Assembly (NCBI GenBank): GCA_049306095.1
Contig: JBAQPU010000022.1
Span: 62,001-126,000 of the forward strand
Origin: UBA2336 sp049306095
Lineage (GTDB): Bacteria > Bacteroidota > Bacteroidia > Cytophagales > Cyclobacteriaceae
DNA: 64,000 nucleotides
Reading direction: 5' to 3'
A program made the translations under genes and the position numbers. Each line of letters begins with the position of its first letter. Within the stretch, counting starts at the first letter, position 1. Below the pieces are notes generated by a model. It was not told the origin of the DNA. It was given only the letters and a program-made list of their open reading frames with translations, and searched no databases. Below, in pieces: positions 32,259 to 42,300 of this stretch.

Positions 32259-32960
32259 ATGAAGACAATTGACGTTTGCCTGAGCCCCGACCTGATGCAC
32301 TTGTACAATGTACAAGATAAAACCGTAGTGGTGGTCGATATCCTGCGGGCTACTTCCTGTATGACCACTGCCTTCGCGCATGGCATTGAAAGCATCACCC
32401 CCTTTGCCAAATTGGAAGATTGTCTTGGTAAGAAACCATTGGGTTTTTTTACGGCCGGTGAACGTGACGGTAAAAAAGTGGAGGGATTTGATTTGGGAAA
32501 TTCTCCTTTCGAGTATATGGATTCTAAACTGAAAGGAAAAAAGATTGCTTTTACAACAACAAACGGAACTCAGGCAATCGAGAAATCAAGAACTTCCAAA
32601 GAGGTAATCATCGGAAGTTTTCTCAACCTTTCTTCTGTAGTGCGCTATTTGTTGTTTGGTAAAAACAACATTCTGATTGTTTGCGCAGGCTGGAAAGGTA
32701 AGGTTAACCTCGAAGATACGTTGTTTGCGGGAGCTGTGGTGGATAAGCTAAAAGATTTTATTGAACCTGATTGCGATGCGCCATTGGCAGCACAACACCT
32801 CTATAATCTTGCGAAAGATGATATGGTCAAGTTTCTACGCACCTCATCACACGTGAAACGCCTCGCCAAACTGAATATCCACAAAGACATAGAATTTTGC
32901 TTAACGCCCGACCAGTACCAGGTGGTGCCGGTATTGAAAAATGGACTTCTTACTGCCTAG
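32259..32960 (+). CDS. comB: 2-phosphosulfolactate phosphatase
   Basis: 233 residues. Family motifs: VVVVDILRATSCMTTAF, FTAGERDGKKVEGFDLGNSP, FTTTNGTQAIE and IVCAGWKGKVNLEDTLFAGAVV. Known members remove phosphate from 2-phosphosulfolactate, a step towards coenzyme M in archaea and towards sulfolactate in bacteria. No sulfolactate or coenzyme M gene adjoins it, so its pathway here is uncertain; a link to sulfonolipid (capnine) metabolism of this phylum is only a guess. Confidence 0.9.
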   Translation: MKTIDVCLSPDLMHLYNVQDKTVVVVDILRATSCMTTAFAHGIESITPFAKLEDCLGKKPLGFFTAGERDGKKVEGFDLGNSPFEYMDSKLKGKKIAFTTTNGTQAIEKSRTSKEVIIGSFLNLSSVVRYLLFGKNNILIVCAGWKGKVNLEDTLFAGAVVDKLKDFIEPDCDAPLAAQHLYNLAKDDMVKFLRTSSHVKRLAKLNIHKDIEFCLTPDQYQVVPVLKNGLLTA

Positions 32961-32970
32961 TTTGCAGAAC

Positions 32971-34611
32971 CTACTTCCGCTCAAATACAGTTTTTCCGCC
33001 TACAACAGTTCGTTGAACTTTCACATCACGGATTTTTTCAGGAGAAATGGTAGTAATATCCTCATCCAGCACTACAAAATCAGCCAGCTTGCCAACCTCA
33101 ATAGATCCTTTAATTTTTTCTTCAAAGCTCGCATAGGCAGCGTTGATGGTATAGGCTTGCAAGGCCTGCTCAACCGAAATTTTTTGCTCGGGTACCCAGC
33201 CTTCCGGGTTTTTGTCATCCAATGTTCTTCGGGTAACAGCCGCGTAAATTCCTTCCAACGGGGTAGGAGGCGCCACAAACCAATCGCTGCCAAAAACAAG
33301 TTTAGCGTTAACGTCTAAATATGATTTAAAGGCGTAGGTGGTTTTGCACCGCTCGTATCCAATTACTTTTTCGGCCCACCGGCCATCGTCAATGGCGTGG
33401 TAAGGCTGCATGCTGGGTATCACTCCAAGTTGTGCAAAACGAACGAAGTCGGGTGGATCAACATGTTGCGCGTGTTCATTTCTAAACCTGCGGTCGCGTT
33501 CGCCATTTTCTTTTGCAACCCGTTCATAGATATTCAGCAGTGTGTGAATCGCCTTATCACCAATGGCGTGCGTCATGATTTGCAGCCCGGCACTATCGGC
33601 AGATTTAATTCTTTTATAAAGTTCCTGCTCTTCAATGACAAAGAATCCAGAGTCGGTGGGGGTATCGGTAAAAGGTTTAAAAAATGCAGCCGTGTGAGAT
33701 CCCAACGAGCCATCAACAAATTCTTTCAGTGCTCCAATCCGCAACCATTTATCTCCTCGTCCCTGCTGTTTAATTTTTTCGTCCAGGGCCTGCCAGTTTC
33801 GCAAACTCATGCCCGCATAAATCCTTGTCTTTAATTTTCCTTCCCGATGTGCCCGTTCAAAAACGTCCATGTAACCACTCATGTTATGAGCAGACGTCAC
33901 GCCTCGTTCTGCCACATAACGCATGGCAGACTCAAGCGCCTGATCCAATTGCTCCGCAGATGGATCCGGAACTTTGAGATTAATCAAACCCATGGCGTTG
34001 TCTTTAAAAATACCGGAAGGTTTTCCTTGCTTGTTGCGAATGATGGTTCCGCCAGGAACATCTTTTACGTTGTCTGAAATACCGGCCGCCAATAAAGCAG
34101 CTGTATTGGCAAGACACATATGCCCGTCAAGCCGATTAATCCATACCGGATTATCTTTTGTAACGGAATCAATCCAATCGCGTGTAGGTAATTCACCACC
34201 CCAGTTTTCATGATCCCAGTCACCGGAAGTAATCCAGGTTCCGTTGGGTTGCGTTTTGGCAAAGGCCGCAATCCGTTGAATGAATTCGTGTGGAGTTTTT
34301 GCATCGCGCAATTGAACGGAGGATAGCGCCAGGCCCCCATCTATAAAATGAGTGTGGCAATCGATAAACCCCGGTACGATCAGGTTGCCATCGAAAGTTT
34401 CAGTTTTTACGGTGTTAGCACCAACCCATTTTTCAATATCAGTGCGTGTACCAACAGCAACGATCGAATCACCAACAATCACAAACCCTTCTGCCCACGG
34501 CTGCTTTTCATTTGCAGTCCAGATTTTTCCAAACACAACCTGGTCGGCTTGCGGATGCTGAGTGCATCCGAACGCTATCAACGCAAAAAGTATAATCACT
34601 AATTTCTTCAT
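32971..34611 (-). CDS. Amidohydrolase family lipoprotein, YtcJ-like
   Basis: 546 residues. Lipoprotein signal MKKLVIILFALIAFGCTQ. Metal-binding HxH in PGFIDCHTHFIDGG, further metal or active-site parts in MTHAIGDKAIHTLL, RNEHAQHVDPPD and VFGSDWFVAPPTP, and the C-terminal GKLADFVVLDEDI. It is a D-aminoacylase/YtcJ-type hydrolase (N-acyl-amino acid or cyclic amide substrates) placed outside the inner membrane. Overlaps the MazG-like gene by 4 bp, so translation is coupled. Confidence 0.9.
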   Translation of the reverse strand: MKKLVIILFALIAFGCTQHPQADQVVFGKIWTANEKQPWAEGFVIVGDSIVAVGTRTDIEKWVGANTVKTETFDGNLIVPGFIDCHTHFIDGGLALSSVQLRDAKTPHEFIQRIAAFAKTQPNGTWITSGDWDHENWGGELPTRDWIDSVTKDNPVWINRLDGHMCLANTAALLAAGISDNVKDVPGGTIIRNKQGKPSGIFKDNAMGLINLKVPDPSAEQLDQALESAMRYVAERGVTSAHNMSGYMDVFERAHREGKLKTRIYAGMSLRNWQALDEKIKQQGRGDKWLRIGALKEFVDGSLGSHTAAFFKPFTDTPTDSGFFVIEEQELYKRIKSADSAGLQIMTHAIGDKAIHTLLNIYERVAKENGERDRRFRNEHAQHVDPPDFVRFAQLGVIPSMQPYHAIDDGRWAEKVIGYERCKTTYAFKSYLDVNAKLVFGSDWFVAPPTPLEGIYAAVTRRTLDDKNPEGWVPEQKISVEQALQAYTINAAYASFEEKIKGSIEVGKLADFVVLDEDITTISPEKIRDVKVQRTVVGGKTVFERK

Positions 34612-34934
34612 GATAGTTTTGGGTTTTGGTGGTGCCGGTCGTTATCACGATTGGTCTTCTTTTCAATATTCTTTTTAAACGCTTCCGTAAGATCAACGCC
34701 TGTTTGATTAGCGAGGCAAATCAACACCCACAGTACATCGGCCATTTCATCGCCTAAGTCTTTATTCTTATCCGATTCTTTTTCTGATTGCTCGCCATAC
34801 CTGCGCGCCATGATGCGTGCTAACTCTCCAACCTCTTCTGTTAGAATGGCCATGTTCGTGAGTTCATTGAAGTACCGAACACCGTGGGTTTTAATCCAGT
34901 GGTCGACTTGTTGTTGCGCTTCTTGAATAGACAT
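34608..34934 (-). CDS. MazG-like nucleotide pyrophosphohydrolase
   Basis: 108 residues. All-alpha NTP-PPase fold with the metal ligands in LTEEVGELARIMAR (EEVGE) and LGDEMADVLWVLICLAN (DEMAD). It would hydrolyse a (d)NTP to the monophosphate and pyrophosphate, most likely in house-cleaning. The start ATG at 34934 immediately precedes the repeat array at 34936. Confidence 0.9.
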   Translation of the reverse strand: MSIQEAQQQVDHWIKTHGVRYFNELTNMAILTEEVGELARIMARRYGEQSEKESDKNKDLGDEMADVLWVLICLANQTGVDLTEAFKKNIEKKTNRDNDRHHQNPKLS

Positions 34935-34935
34935 A

Positions 34936-35045
34936 AGACGTAAGTAGTAAGATTTAAGACATGAATATACCGAAGTCTTGCCACTGTCTTGCTACTTGCA
35001 TCTTGCTACTTACATCTTGCTACTTACATCTTGCTACTTACGTCT
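34936..35045. repeat. Degenerate inverted word array (TCTTGCTACTTACA type)
   Basis: Four 14-bp units TCTTGCTACTTRCR run from 34987 to 35042. The outermost AGACGTAAGTAG (34936-34947) is the exact reverse complement of CTACTTACGTCT (35034-35045). The array fills the whole gap between two genes and runs 2 bp into the stop codon of the dipeptidase gene. Confidence 0.85.
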
Positions 35046-35718
35046 ACTCAAGTTCTTCAAACGAAATATCCATTACATCATACTTCTGCCAGCCAATAAA
35101 GTCGAAATGCCACCATTCCGACCCATTGACTTTAAAGCCGTATTTGCTCATGACGGAAATAATCAGGTCGCGATTTTTTTTAATGACAGGATCACTTACT
35201 GGCGTTGATGGCCATGCTTCTTTCCGGAAAGAATCGTATTCGGTTGGCATCAGCAGGTCTTCGCCTGTTTTTAAATCATAAATAGTCATGTCGATGGCGC
35301 AACCGCGGTTATGACGTGATCCACGATAGGGTGAAGCAACATACGTAGTGTCTTTATACACTTCATAAAATTTTACCGTTGCAGCGTACGGTCGGTAAGC
35401 GTCAAAGATTTTTATTCCAAGGCCAAGTTTGTTAAAATCAGCCTGCGCTTTTTTCACGGCCTCTGCCACAGGTTTTCGGGCGTAAGCCTTTGCGAGGTTG
35501 TAAATTTTTTCTTTCGTGAAATTATTCGTGGTCGCATAACGAATATCCAGTTTTATACCCGGAATGAATTTTTCCAGATTAATTAGCTCGTTTTGTTCGC
35601 TGGAAGCAATACTTGCCTGATATTTCTCAAGGGTTACCGGTGTGAGCCCGTACTTGTACTGCGCCTGTGAAAGAAGCGGAAGAAAATGCAGCAGAAAGAT
35701 TAACCGTTTAATTTTCAT
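35044..35718 (-). CDS. ddpX: D-alanyl-D-alanine dipeptidase, VanX/DdpX type
   Basis: 224 residues with signal peptide (MKIKRLIFLLHFLPLLSQAQ). Zinc-binding motif SRHNRGCAIDMTIYD (S-x-H-x4-A-x-D) and the catalytic-site C-terminal EWWHFDF; also FDAYRPYAATVKF and the N-terminal DIRYATTNNFT. It hydrolyses D-Ala-D-Ala, in this phylum most likely for cell-wall turnover; no vanA/vanH-like genes are near, so glycopeptide resistance is not implied. Confidence 0.92.
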   Translation of the reverse strand: MKIKRLIFLLHFLPLLSQAQYKYGLTPVTLEKYQASIASSEQNELINLEKFIPGIKLDIRYATTNNFTKEKIYNLAKAYARKPVAEAVKKAQADFNKLGLGIKIFDAYRPYAATVKFYEVYKDTTYVASPYRGSRHNRGCAIDMTIYDLKTGEDLLMPTEYDSFRKEAWPSTPVSDPVIKKNRDLIISVMSKYGFKVNGSEWWHFDFIGWQKYDVMDISFEELE

Positions 35719-35784
35719 TGGTCACAATTGTTAGTTGAACTAGGCACTTTTTCAATTTCAGTTTTTAAAAACATTCTTAGGTCA

Positions 35785-35860
35785 CCCCGAACTTGTTTCG
35801 GGGTCTTTGTGCTACAGATGCTGAAACAAGCCTGCCTGCGGTAGGCAGGCTCAGCATGAC
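35785..35860. repeat. Two hairpins, the second with a nested palindrome
   Basis: CCCCGAA-CTTGT-TTCGGGG at 35785-35803. Then GATGCTGAAACAAG (35817-35830) and CTCAGCATGAC (35850-35860), split by CCTGCCTGCGGTAGGCAGG at 35831-35849. The 187-bp divergent gap also contains TAACTTTA at 35882-35889, a near-match to the -7 element, in front of the acylase gene. Confidence 0.8.
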
Positions 35861-35905
35861 CGCAATCTGACAACTTTTAAATAACTTTAGTTTTTATTCT
35901 TCATC

Positions 35906-38299
35906 ATGAAAATACTGAAAAGAATTTTAATCGTGTTGATCGTGCTGGTTGCCCTGATCGTTGCCGTTGGTTACTTCTATGTGCAATCTACGGCACCAAA
36001 TTATTCAGGCACGGTTAAACTAGATGGGCTCCATGCTGAGGTGGAGGTGCTGTATGATAATTACGGTGTTCCGCACATTTATGCGCAAAACGAAACGGAT
36101 GCCTATTATGCGCTGGGCTATGTTCACGCGCAAGACAGACTGTTTCAGATGGAGATGCTGCGGAGGGCTGCGGGGGGCAGACTTTCAGAAATTCTGGGTG
36201 AGGATTTAATCAAAGTCGATAAACTGTTTCGCACGCTTGGCATAAGTAAATTCGCAAAAGAGCATGCGCAAAAATTTTTAAATGCTGATACAGCTTCATT
36301 TCAAAAAGCTGCTTTAGCATATCAGAAAGGAATCAATCATTACATCAAAACAGGAAAGACTCCGCTGGAGTTTACGATTATCGGCATACCAAAAGAAGAA
36401 TTTAAACCCGAAGATATTTACCTGGCTGTTGGATTTATGTCGTTTGGGTTTGCGGAAGGGTTGCGTGCCGATCCTGTATTGGAAAAGATCAGAACAGAAT
36501 ACGGTGAAGAGTACCTGGCTGATTTCGCAGTTCAAACTCCACCCGATGCCGTCAAGATTAAGAATTTTAAAGGTACGATTAAGAATGCCCAAGGTGATTC
36601 ACTGATCGCTGCCCTACACGAAGCGCTGGATAAAATTCCGGTTCCCCTGTGGAGTGGCAGCAATGGATGGGTTGTGGCAGGTGATAAAACTGAGAGCGGT
36701 TACCCGATTTTAGAAAATGACACACACATCGGATTTGGGCAGCCTGCGGTTTGGTACGAAGCCCATCTGGAGTACCCCGGAAAAAGTTTTTATGGTCATC
36801 ATATAGCCGGTATCCCGTTTGGGTTGCTCGGTAACAATCGCTTCTCGGGTTGGGGGCTCACCATGTTTGAAAACGATGATGCTGATTTTTATCGGGAAAC
36901 AGTGAATTCGGAAAATACTAACCAGGTAAAATTTAAAGACCAGTGGGAAGAACTTTCGGTACGCAAAGAAATCATCAAGGTAAAAGACGAACCCGATGTT
37001 GAACTCGAAGTTCGTTCGTCACGTCACGGAGCATTGGTAAACGGAATTGTAGATCACACCCCTAACGATCAGGCGGTAGCGTTATCATGGGTGCTGACAA
37101 AAGAAACCAACATGGCCTTGCAGGCAGCGTGGCTGCTGAATCATGCTCAGCGGTTTCGCGATGCCGAAAAAGGAGCTGCTACCTTTTCGGCACCGGGGCT
37201 CAACGTGATGTATGGCGATGTTGACGGAAACATAGCCTGGTGGGCTTGCGCCAAACTTCCGGTTCGTCCGAAACATGTACGCACAAAATTATTTTTAGAT
37301 GGCGCCAGCGGTAACGATGAGTATGCAGGATATTATGATTTCTCAAAGAACCCTCAATCCATTAATCCGCCCTGGGGTTATGTATATTCGGCCAACAATC
37401 AACCCGATTCGGTTGATGGAATTTTATACCCCGGCTATTACTACCCGAAAGCGCGTGCCGGAAGAATAGTAGAGTACCTGAGCAAAGAAAAAAAATGGAA
37501 ACCGGATGACATGAAGGAGATGAACCTCGATGTGGTTTCCATCAGCACACCAGAGGTAGCGAAAGAAATGGCTTCTGTTTTATCACCACTGAATAAGCCT
37601 GAGTACGCTGCTATGATTGATTTACTAAAAAACTGGAATGGCGATCATAAAAAAACTGACACCGCGCCTTCTGTTTATTACAATATGCTTTCCCAGATTT
37701 ATTATTTGGCTATGAAAGATGAAATTGGTGCAGACGCCCTGAACGCCATCTTAGCGACCTCGGTTCCAAAAAATTCGGTGAACCGGTTTATTAAGAACGA
37801 TCAATCTCCATGGTGGGATAATGTAAAAACAAAAGGAGTGACTGAAACACGTGCCATGATTTTTGAGAAAGCTGCCTTGAAAACACTCTCTTTATTGAAT
37901 GAAACCTGTGGTGAAAAACCGGAAGACTGGGTGTGGGGAAAGATTCACACCCTGAAGCACAATCACCCGCTGGGTGCTGTTGGTTTGCTGGATAAACTTT
38001 TTAGTGTTGGCCCTTTTGAAGTAGATGGAGGAAACGAGGTGCTCAATAACCTTCATTTTGAATTGGACACCACCGGGTACTTTCATGTGAATGGCGGCCC
38101 GGCCCTACGTAAGATTACAGATTTTAGTGACATAGAAAAGGGCGAGACTGTTTCGCCAACAGGGCAATCAGGCAATGTAATGAGTCCTTTTTATTCTGAT
38201 GAAGCAGAAATGTATGCAACCGGAAAATTCAGAAGAATGCTGATGAACAGGAAAGAGATTGAAGAAGTGAGCAAAAACAAATTGGTCCTGGTACCTTGA
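35906..38299 (+). CDS. Penicillin acylase family hydrolase
   Basis: 797 residues. N-terminal membrane/signal segment (RILIVLIVLVALIVAVGYFYV), then the alpha-chain start DNYGVPHIYAQNETDAYYALGY and ERLFQ-like QDRLFQMEMLRR. The Ntn nucleophile is Ser252 in WSGSNGWVVAG; self-cleavage is expected between Gly251 and Ser252. Further beta-chain marks are ENDTHIGF, AGIPFGLLGNN and TGQSGNVMSPFYSDE. Periplasmic; natural substrates are probably N-acyl compounds such as acyl-homoserine lactones or acylated amino acids, not shown here. Confidence 0.93.
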   Translation: MKILKRILIVLIVLVALIVAVGYFYVQSTAPNYSGTVKLDGLHAEVEVLYDNYGVPHIYAQNETDAYYALGYVHAQDRLFQMEMLRRAAGGRLSEILGEDLIKVDKLFRTLGISKFAKEHAQKFLNADTASFQKAALAYQKGINHYIKTGKTPLEFTIIGIPKEEFKPEDIYLAVGFMSFGFAEGLRADPVLEKIRTEYGEEYLADFAVQTPPDAVKIKNFKGTIKNAQGDSLIAALHEALDKIPVPLWSGSNGWVVAGDKTESGYPILENDTHIGFGQPAVWYEAHLEYPGKSFYGHHIAGIPFGLLGNNRFSGWGLTMFENDDADFYRETVNSENTNQVKFKDQWEELSVRKEIIKVKDEPDVELEVRSSRHGALVNGIVDHTPNDQAVALSWVLTKETNMALQAAWLLNHAQRFRDAEKGAATFSAPGLNVMYGDVDGNIAWWACAKLPVRPKHVRTKLFLDGASGNDEYAGYYDFSKNPQSINPPWGYVYSANNQPDSVDGILYPGYYYPKARAGRIVEYLSKEKKWKPDDMKEMNLDVVSISTPEVAKEMASVLSPLNKPEYAAMIDLLKNWNGDHKKTDTAPSVYYNMLSQIYYLAMKDEIGADALNAILATSVPKNSVNRFIKNDQSPWWDNVKTKGVTETRAMIFEKAALKTLSLLNETCGEKPEDWVWGKIHTLKHNHPLGAVGLLDKLFSVGPFEVDGGNEVLNNLHFELDTTGYFHVNGGPALRKITDFSDIEKGETVSPTGQSGNVMSPFYSDEAEMYATGKFRRMLMNRKEIEEVSKNKLVLVP

Positions 38300-38319
38300 T
38301 TGAGTAACCATTTCTGGCA

Positions 38320-38790
38320 ATGCATAAAAGAACAAGAAAGCTTTTGGCAAAAATTGGATTGTATGAGATTCTGGACTTAGAGCTACGAATAAGCATTGAT
38401 CATGTAGCTAGTTTAAATATAACCCCTAGATCTGAATTATCATTTTATCTTTCGCCAGCAAACAGATTGGCCTATATATGGAGACATGGTGAAGTTAATG
38501 AAAGAGGCAAACTGCCAATTCAATTTGACATTTATCCGAAGCACTACATCTTTTTTCTTCTGACTCTATTTAATACAACATTTATTAGCTCAATCTTTGG
38601 ACTTGGTATTGCCATTGTAGGTTTCTCAACTCAGGAATACACCATGGCTTTTGGGTCACTTTCAATCTATTCATTATTTCTTTTCCTTTTCCCAATCAGG
38701 CTTTTAAAAAGAATGCAATGGAGAATCTGGGATTTAAGACTTGAGATAGAGAAAGATTTAAAAATGATAGAGCAACAATTAAATAACTAA
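38320..38790 (+). CDS. Unknown membrane protein
   Basis: 156 residues, not recognised. Two hydrophobic helices (FFLLTLFNTTFISSIFGLGI and MAFGSLSIYSLFLFLFPI) sit in the second half, with a charged helix at the C-terminus (RLEIEKDLKMIEQQLNN). The DNA looks more AT-rich than its neighbours, and it stands 20 bp after the acylase stop on the same strand, so it may be a recent arrival. Confidence 0.6.
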   Translation: MHKRTRKLLAKIGLYEILDLELRISIDHVASLNITPRSELSFYLSPANRLAYIWRHGEVNERGKLPIQFDIYPKHYIFFLLTLFNTTFISSIFGLGIAIVGFSTQEYTMAFGSLSIYSLFLFLFPIRLLKRMQWRIWDLRLEIEKDLKMIEQQLNN

Positions 38791-38812
38791 CTACATTTTT
38801 GGGTCAGTATTT

Positions 38813-39262
38813 CTAAACCCGGTTCTTAGTATCAATAACAATGGTTACCGGCCCATCATTGAGTAAACTCACTTTCATGTCGGCCCCGAACTCACCGGTT
38901 TGAACAGTTTTCCCCAAGTTTAACTCCAGTGACTTAACAAATTTTTCATAGAGCGGAATAGCCACATCCGGTTTCGATGCCCTGATGTACGAAGGTCTGT
39001 TACCCTTCCTCGTGCTGGCGTGCAGGGTAAACTGACTGACCGCAATAATGTCACCAGCCTCCTCCAAAACACTCCTGTTCATCACACCTTCAGCATCATT
39101 GAAAATCCGGAGGTTAACAATTTTGTTGCTCAGCCAGTCAATATCCTCCTGGCTATCGGCATCTTCAATGCCCACCAACACCAAAAGGCCGTTGCCGATG
39201 GAGGATTTTAAGTTTCCTTCAATCGTTACAGAAGCAGATGAAACTCTTTGAATAACAACCAT
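38813..39262 (-). CDS. dtd: D-aminoacyl-tRNA deacylase
   Basis: 149 residues from the ATG at 39262 (MVVIQRVSSASVTI), the family's usual start; the open frame reaches 39289. Conserved SQFTLHASTRKGNRPSY and the GPVT motif in LLNDGPVTIVIDT near the C-terminus. Removes D-amino acids wrongly attached to tRNA. Cytoplasmic. Confidence 0.96.
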   Translation of the reverse strand: MVVIQRVSSASVTIEGNLKSSIGNGLLVLVGIEDADSQEDIDWLSNKIVNLRIFNDAEGVMNRSVLEEAGDIIAVSQFTLHASTRKGNRPSYIRASKPDVAIPLYEKFVKSLELNLGKTVQTGEFGADMKVSLLNDGPVTIVIDTKNRV

Positions 39263-39378
39263 CATAGTCATCCAATATTCGGCATTCACTCTGGTTTATT
39301 CAAAAAAATATTTCTGCCCCGCCATAGCAGCCGCCAGATTAATTTTCGAAATTCGAAGTCCTAATAATCGTACACTTC

Positions 39379-42300
39379 ATGAAAAACCTTCCCTGGAAAA
39401 AAATTGCCATTGGCGCGGTTAGTATTGTTGTCTTTGCTGTGGCCGTCTTTTACTTTACTACGGGCAAAAGTGCTAAGCCGTCAGGCTTTGTAAATCCGGC
39501 TTTTGGAGAATACATCTCTAGCTATTCGGCCGGGGTTGTTCCTTCCGGTTCCTTTTTGCGCATTGCATTGGCCAGCGATGTGGTCGATTCAGTTAGTTTT
39601 GGCCAGGAGGCTGATATAAAGCTTTTCAATTTTAATCCCTCCATAAGCGGCAAAGCATATTGGCTTGATGCCCGCACGATCGAATTCCGACCTGAAAAAC
39701 GAATGACGGCCGGGCAGGTTTATGAAGTCAGTTTCTTTCTGTCAAAGTTGGTTGAAAACGTACCTGCCGAACTGAAAACTTTTACCTATACGTTTCAGGT
39801 TATTCCGTTGAACTTTGAAGTTTCGATCGAAAATGTAAAAACGTATGTAAAGACTGATTTGAAACGACAGAAAATTGAGGGGTCGTTACATACTTCTGAT
39901 TTTGCCGATAAAGAACTGATTGAGAAAATGGTAACGGCCAATCAGGATGGAACACCGTTGAAAATCAGCTGGAGCCACACAGGCGAAGGCAAGCAACATA
40001 ATTTTATTGTAGAGGAAGTATCCCGGAAAGACAAACCAAGTAAAGTAAGTGTTGTTGCCGAGGGAAAGGTGCTTGGCGTAGACCAACGCGATGAACGCGA
40101 AATTGAAATCCCCGCATTGGGCGATTTTAAAATTATGAATGTGCGGGTTGAACAAAGTCCGACACAAAACGTGGTGATCCAGTTTTCAGATCCGTTGAAT
40201 GAAAATCAGTTTGTGGCGGGCTTGATTAGCATAGGGGATGTGGGCACCCTTGACTTTGAAGTCCGCGACAACGAAATCAGGGTGTTCCTTCCGGTCAGGC
40301 AAACAGGAGCAAAAACAATGACGGTAGAAGCCGGCATTAAAAATATTCTGGATTACAGGCTGACGAAGGGAGGAACCTTTGAAGTTGTTTTTGAACAGGT
40401 GAGCCCGGCTGTTCGGTTTACAGGCAAAGGCAGTATTCTTCCGGGTTCCGATGGATTGATCCTTCCCTTCGAAGCAGTTAACCTGAAATCGGTAGATGTG
40501 GAGATTATTAAGATTTATGAAAGTAATATTCTTCAGTTTCTTCAGGTCAATCAGCTCGATGGAAACCAGGAGCTTCGCAGGGTTGGTAAACCGGTTTTAA
40601 AGAAAACTATCTCATTGGATAATTCGGGCGTGACAGACCTTGGGAAATGGAACAGATTTACCCTTGATTTATCTACGATGATCAACACCGAGCCGGGCGC
40701 CATTTATCAGGTGCGCATTGGCTTTAAGAAATCATACAGCACCTTTGAATGTGCTGATGCCGGTGAAGAATCGCCTCCATCCGATCAGCTTGGTGACACG
40801 GAAGAATCCTGGAGTGAAACAGATGGCGAAAACAGCTATTGGGATTCATACGAGAATTATTACTACGATGAAAATTACGATTGGGAACAACGCGATAACC
40901 CGTGTCACTCTTCTTATTATAGAGGCGAGCGAACCATCAAAAAGAACATTCTTGCCTCCGACCTTGGCTTGATTACCAAACGCGGAGGTGACGGCAGTAC
41001 CATTGTTTTTGTTAATGATCTGAAATCGACCAAACCTCTTTCGGGTGTTACGGTCGAACTCTTTAATTACCAGCAGCAGGTAATTGGCACGGCCACCACC
41101 GATGCTGACGGCAAAGCCGTCATTCAGGCGAAAGAATCTCCGTTTGCATTAATTGCAAAGAACGGATCGCAACGCGGATACCTGCGTTTGTTTGATGGTG
41201 AATCACTTTCGATCAGCAACTTTGATGTAGGGGGTGAGCGTGTCAATAAAGGGTTAAAAGGATTTTTATATGGAGAACGGGGCGTATGGCGCCCGGGCGA
41301 TTCATTGTTCATGACCTTTATGCTGGAAGACAAACTCAAGTTGTTGCCGGCCAATCATCCTGTTGTGTTTGAGTTGCAAGATCCACAAGGGCAGGTAGCC
41401 AGCCGCCTGGTTCGCGCTTCAGGTGAAAATGGTTTCTATAAGTTTGCAACCGTTACCGATCCGGATGCCCCTACCGGAAACTGGAAAGCCCGTGTTAAAG
41501 TTGGAGGTGCCGAGTTTTCGCAACCCGTGAAAATTGAAATGGTAAAACCGAATCGGCTTAAGATCAACCTCGACTTTGGTGTCGATAAGATTACCGCTGG
41601 CAATAACAATGTATCAGGAACGCTTCAGGTCAATTGGCTGCATGGTGCACCGGGCCGTGGATTAAAGGCAGAGTTTGAAGTGTTGCTGACAAAAGCGGAA
41701 ACTAAATTTCAGAAATATCCGGATTTCACATTTGAAGACCCATCACGTGAATTTTACAGCGAAGCGCAACCAATTTTTGAAGGATATCTGAATGATGAAG
41801 GCCGGGGTACCGTAAGCGTTGCCATTGAGCCCCCTGCGGAGGCGCCCGGTATGCTGAATGCCGTTTTCAGAGGCAAGGCGTATGAAGAAAGTGGCAATTT
41901 TTCAATTGATCGGTTTAGCCTTCCTTATTATCCATACAAGTCATTCACAGGCATCCGGCTTCCACAGGGAGACGCTGCCCGTGGTATGCTGTTAACAGAC
42001 ACAACACATAAGGTTGATGTTGTTACCATAGATGCTGATAGTCAACCCGTTTCACGCGATGGAGTTGAGATGTCGGTTTACAAATTGCGCTGGAGATGGT
42101 GGTGGGATAACACGGAGGAAAGTGCTGTGTATTTAACAGATTCATACGCGGCACTCATCACCAGCGGAACCATTAAAACAATAAAAGGAAAAGGAACATG
42201 GAATTTCAGGGTAAACTATCCCGACTGGGGCCGGTATTTGGTACGGGCCTATGATCCGGTTTCGGGTCACAGCACAGCAAAAATTGTTTACATCGATTGG

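Noticed and set aside
34936..35045. CRISPR array
   Set aside because: The units are 14 bp head to tail without spacers, and no cas gene is present.
35044..35718. VanX of a glycopeptide resistance cluster
   Set aside because: No vanH, vanA, vanR or vanS-like genes are near; such dipeptidases are common chromosomal genes in Gram-negative bacteria.
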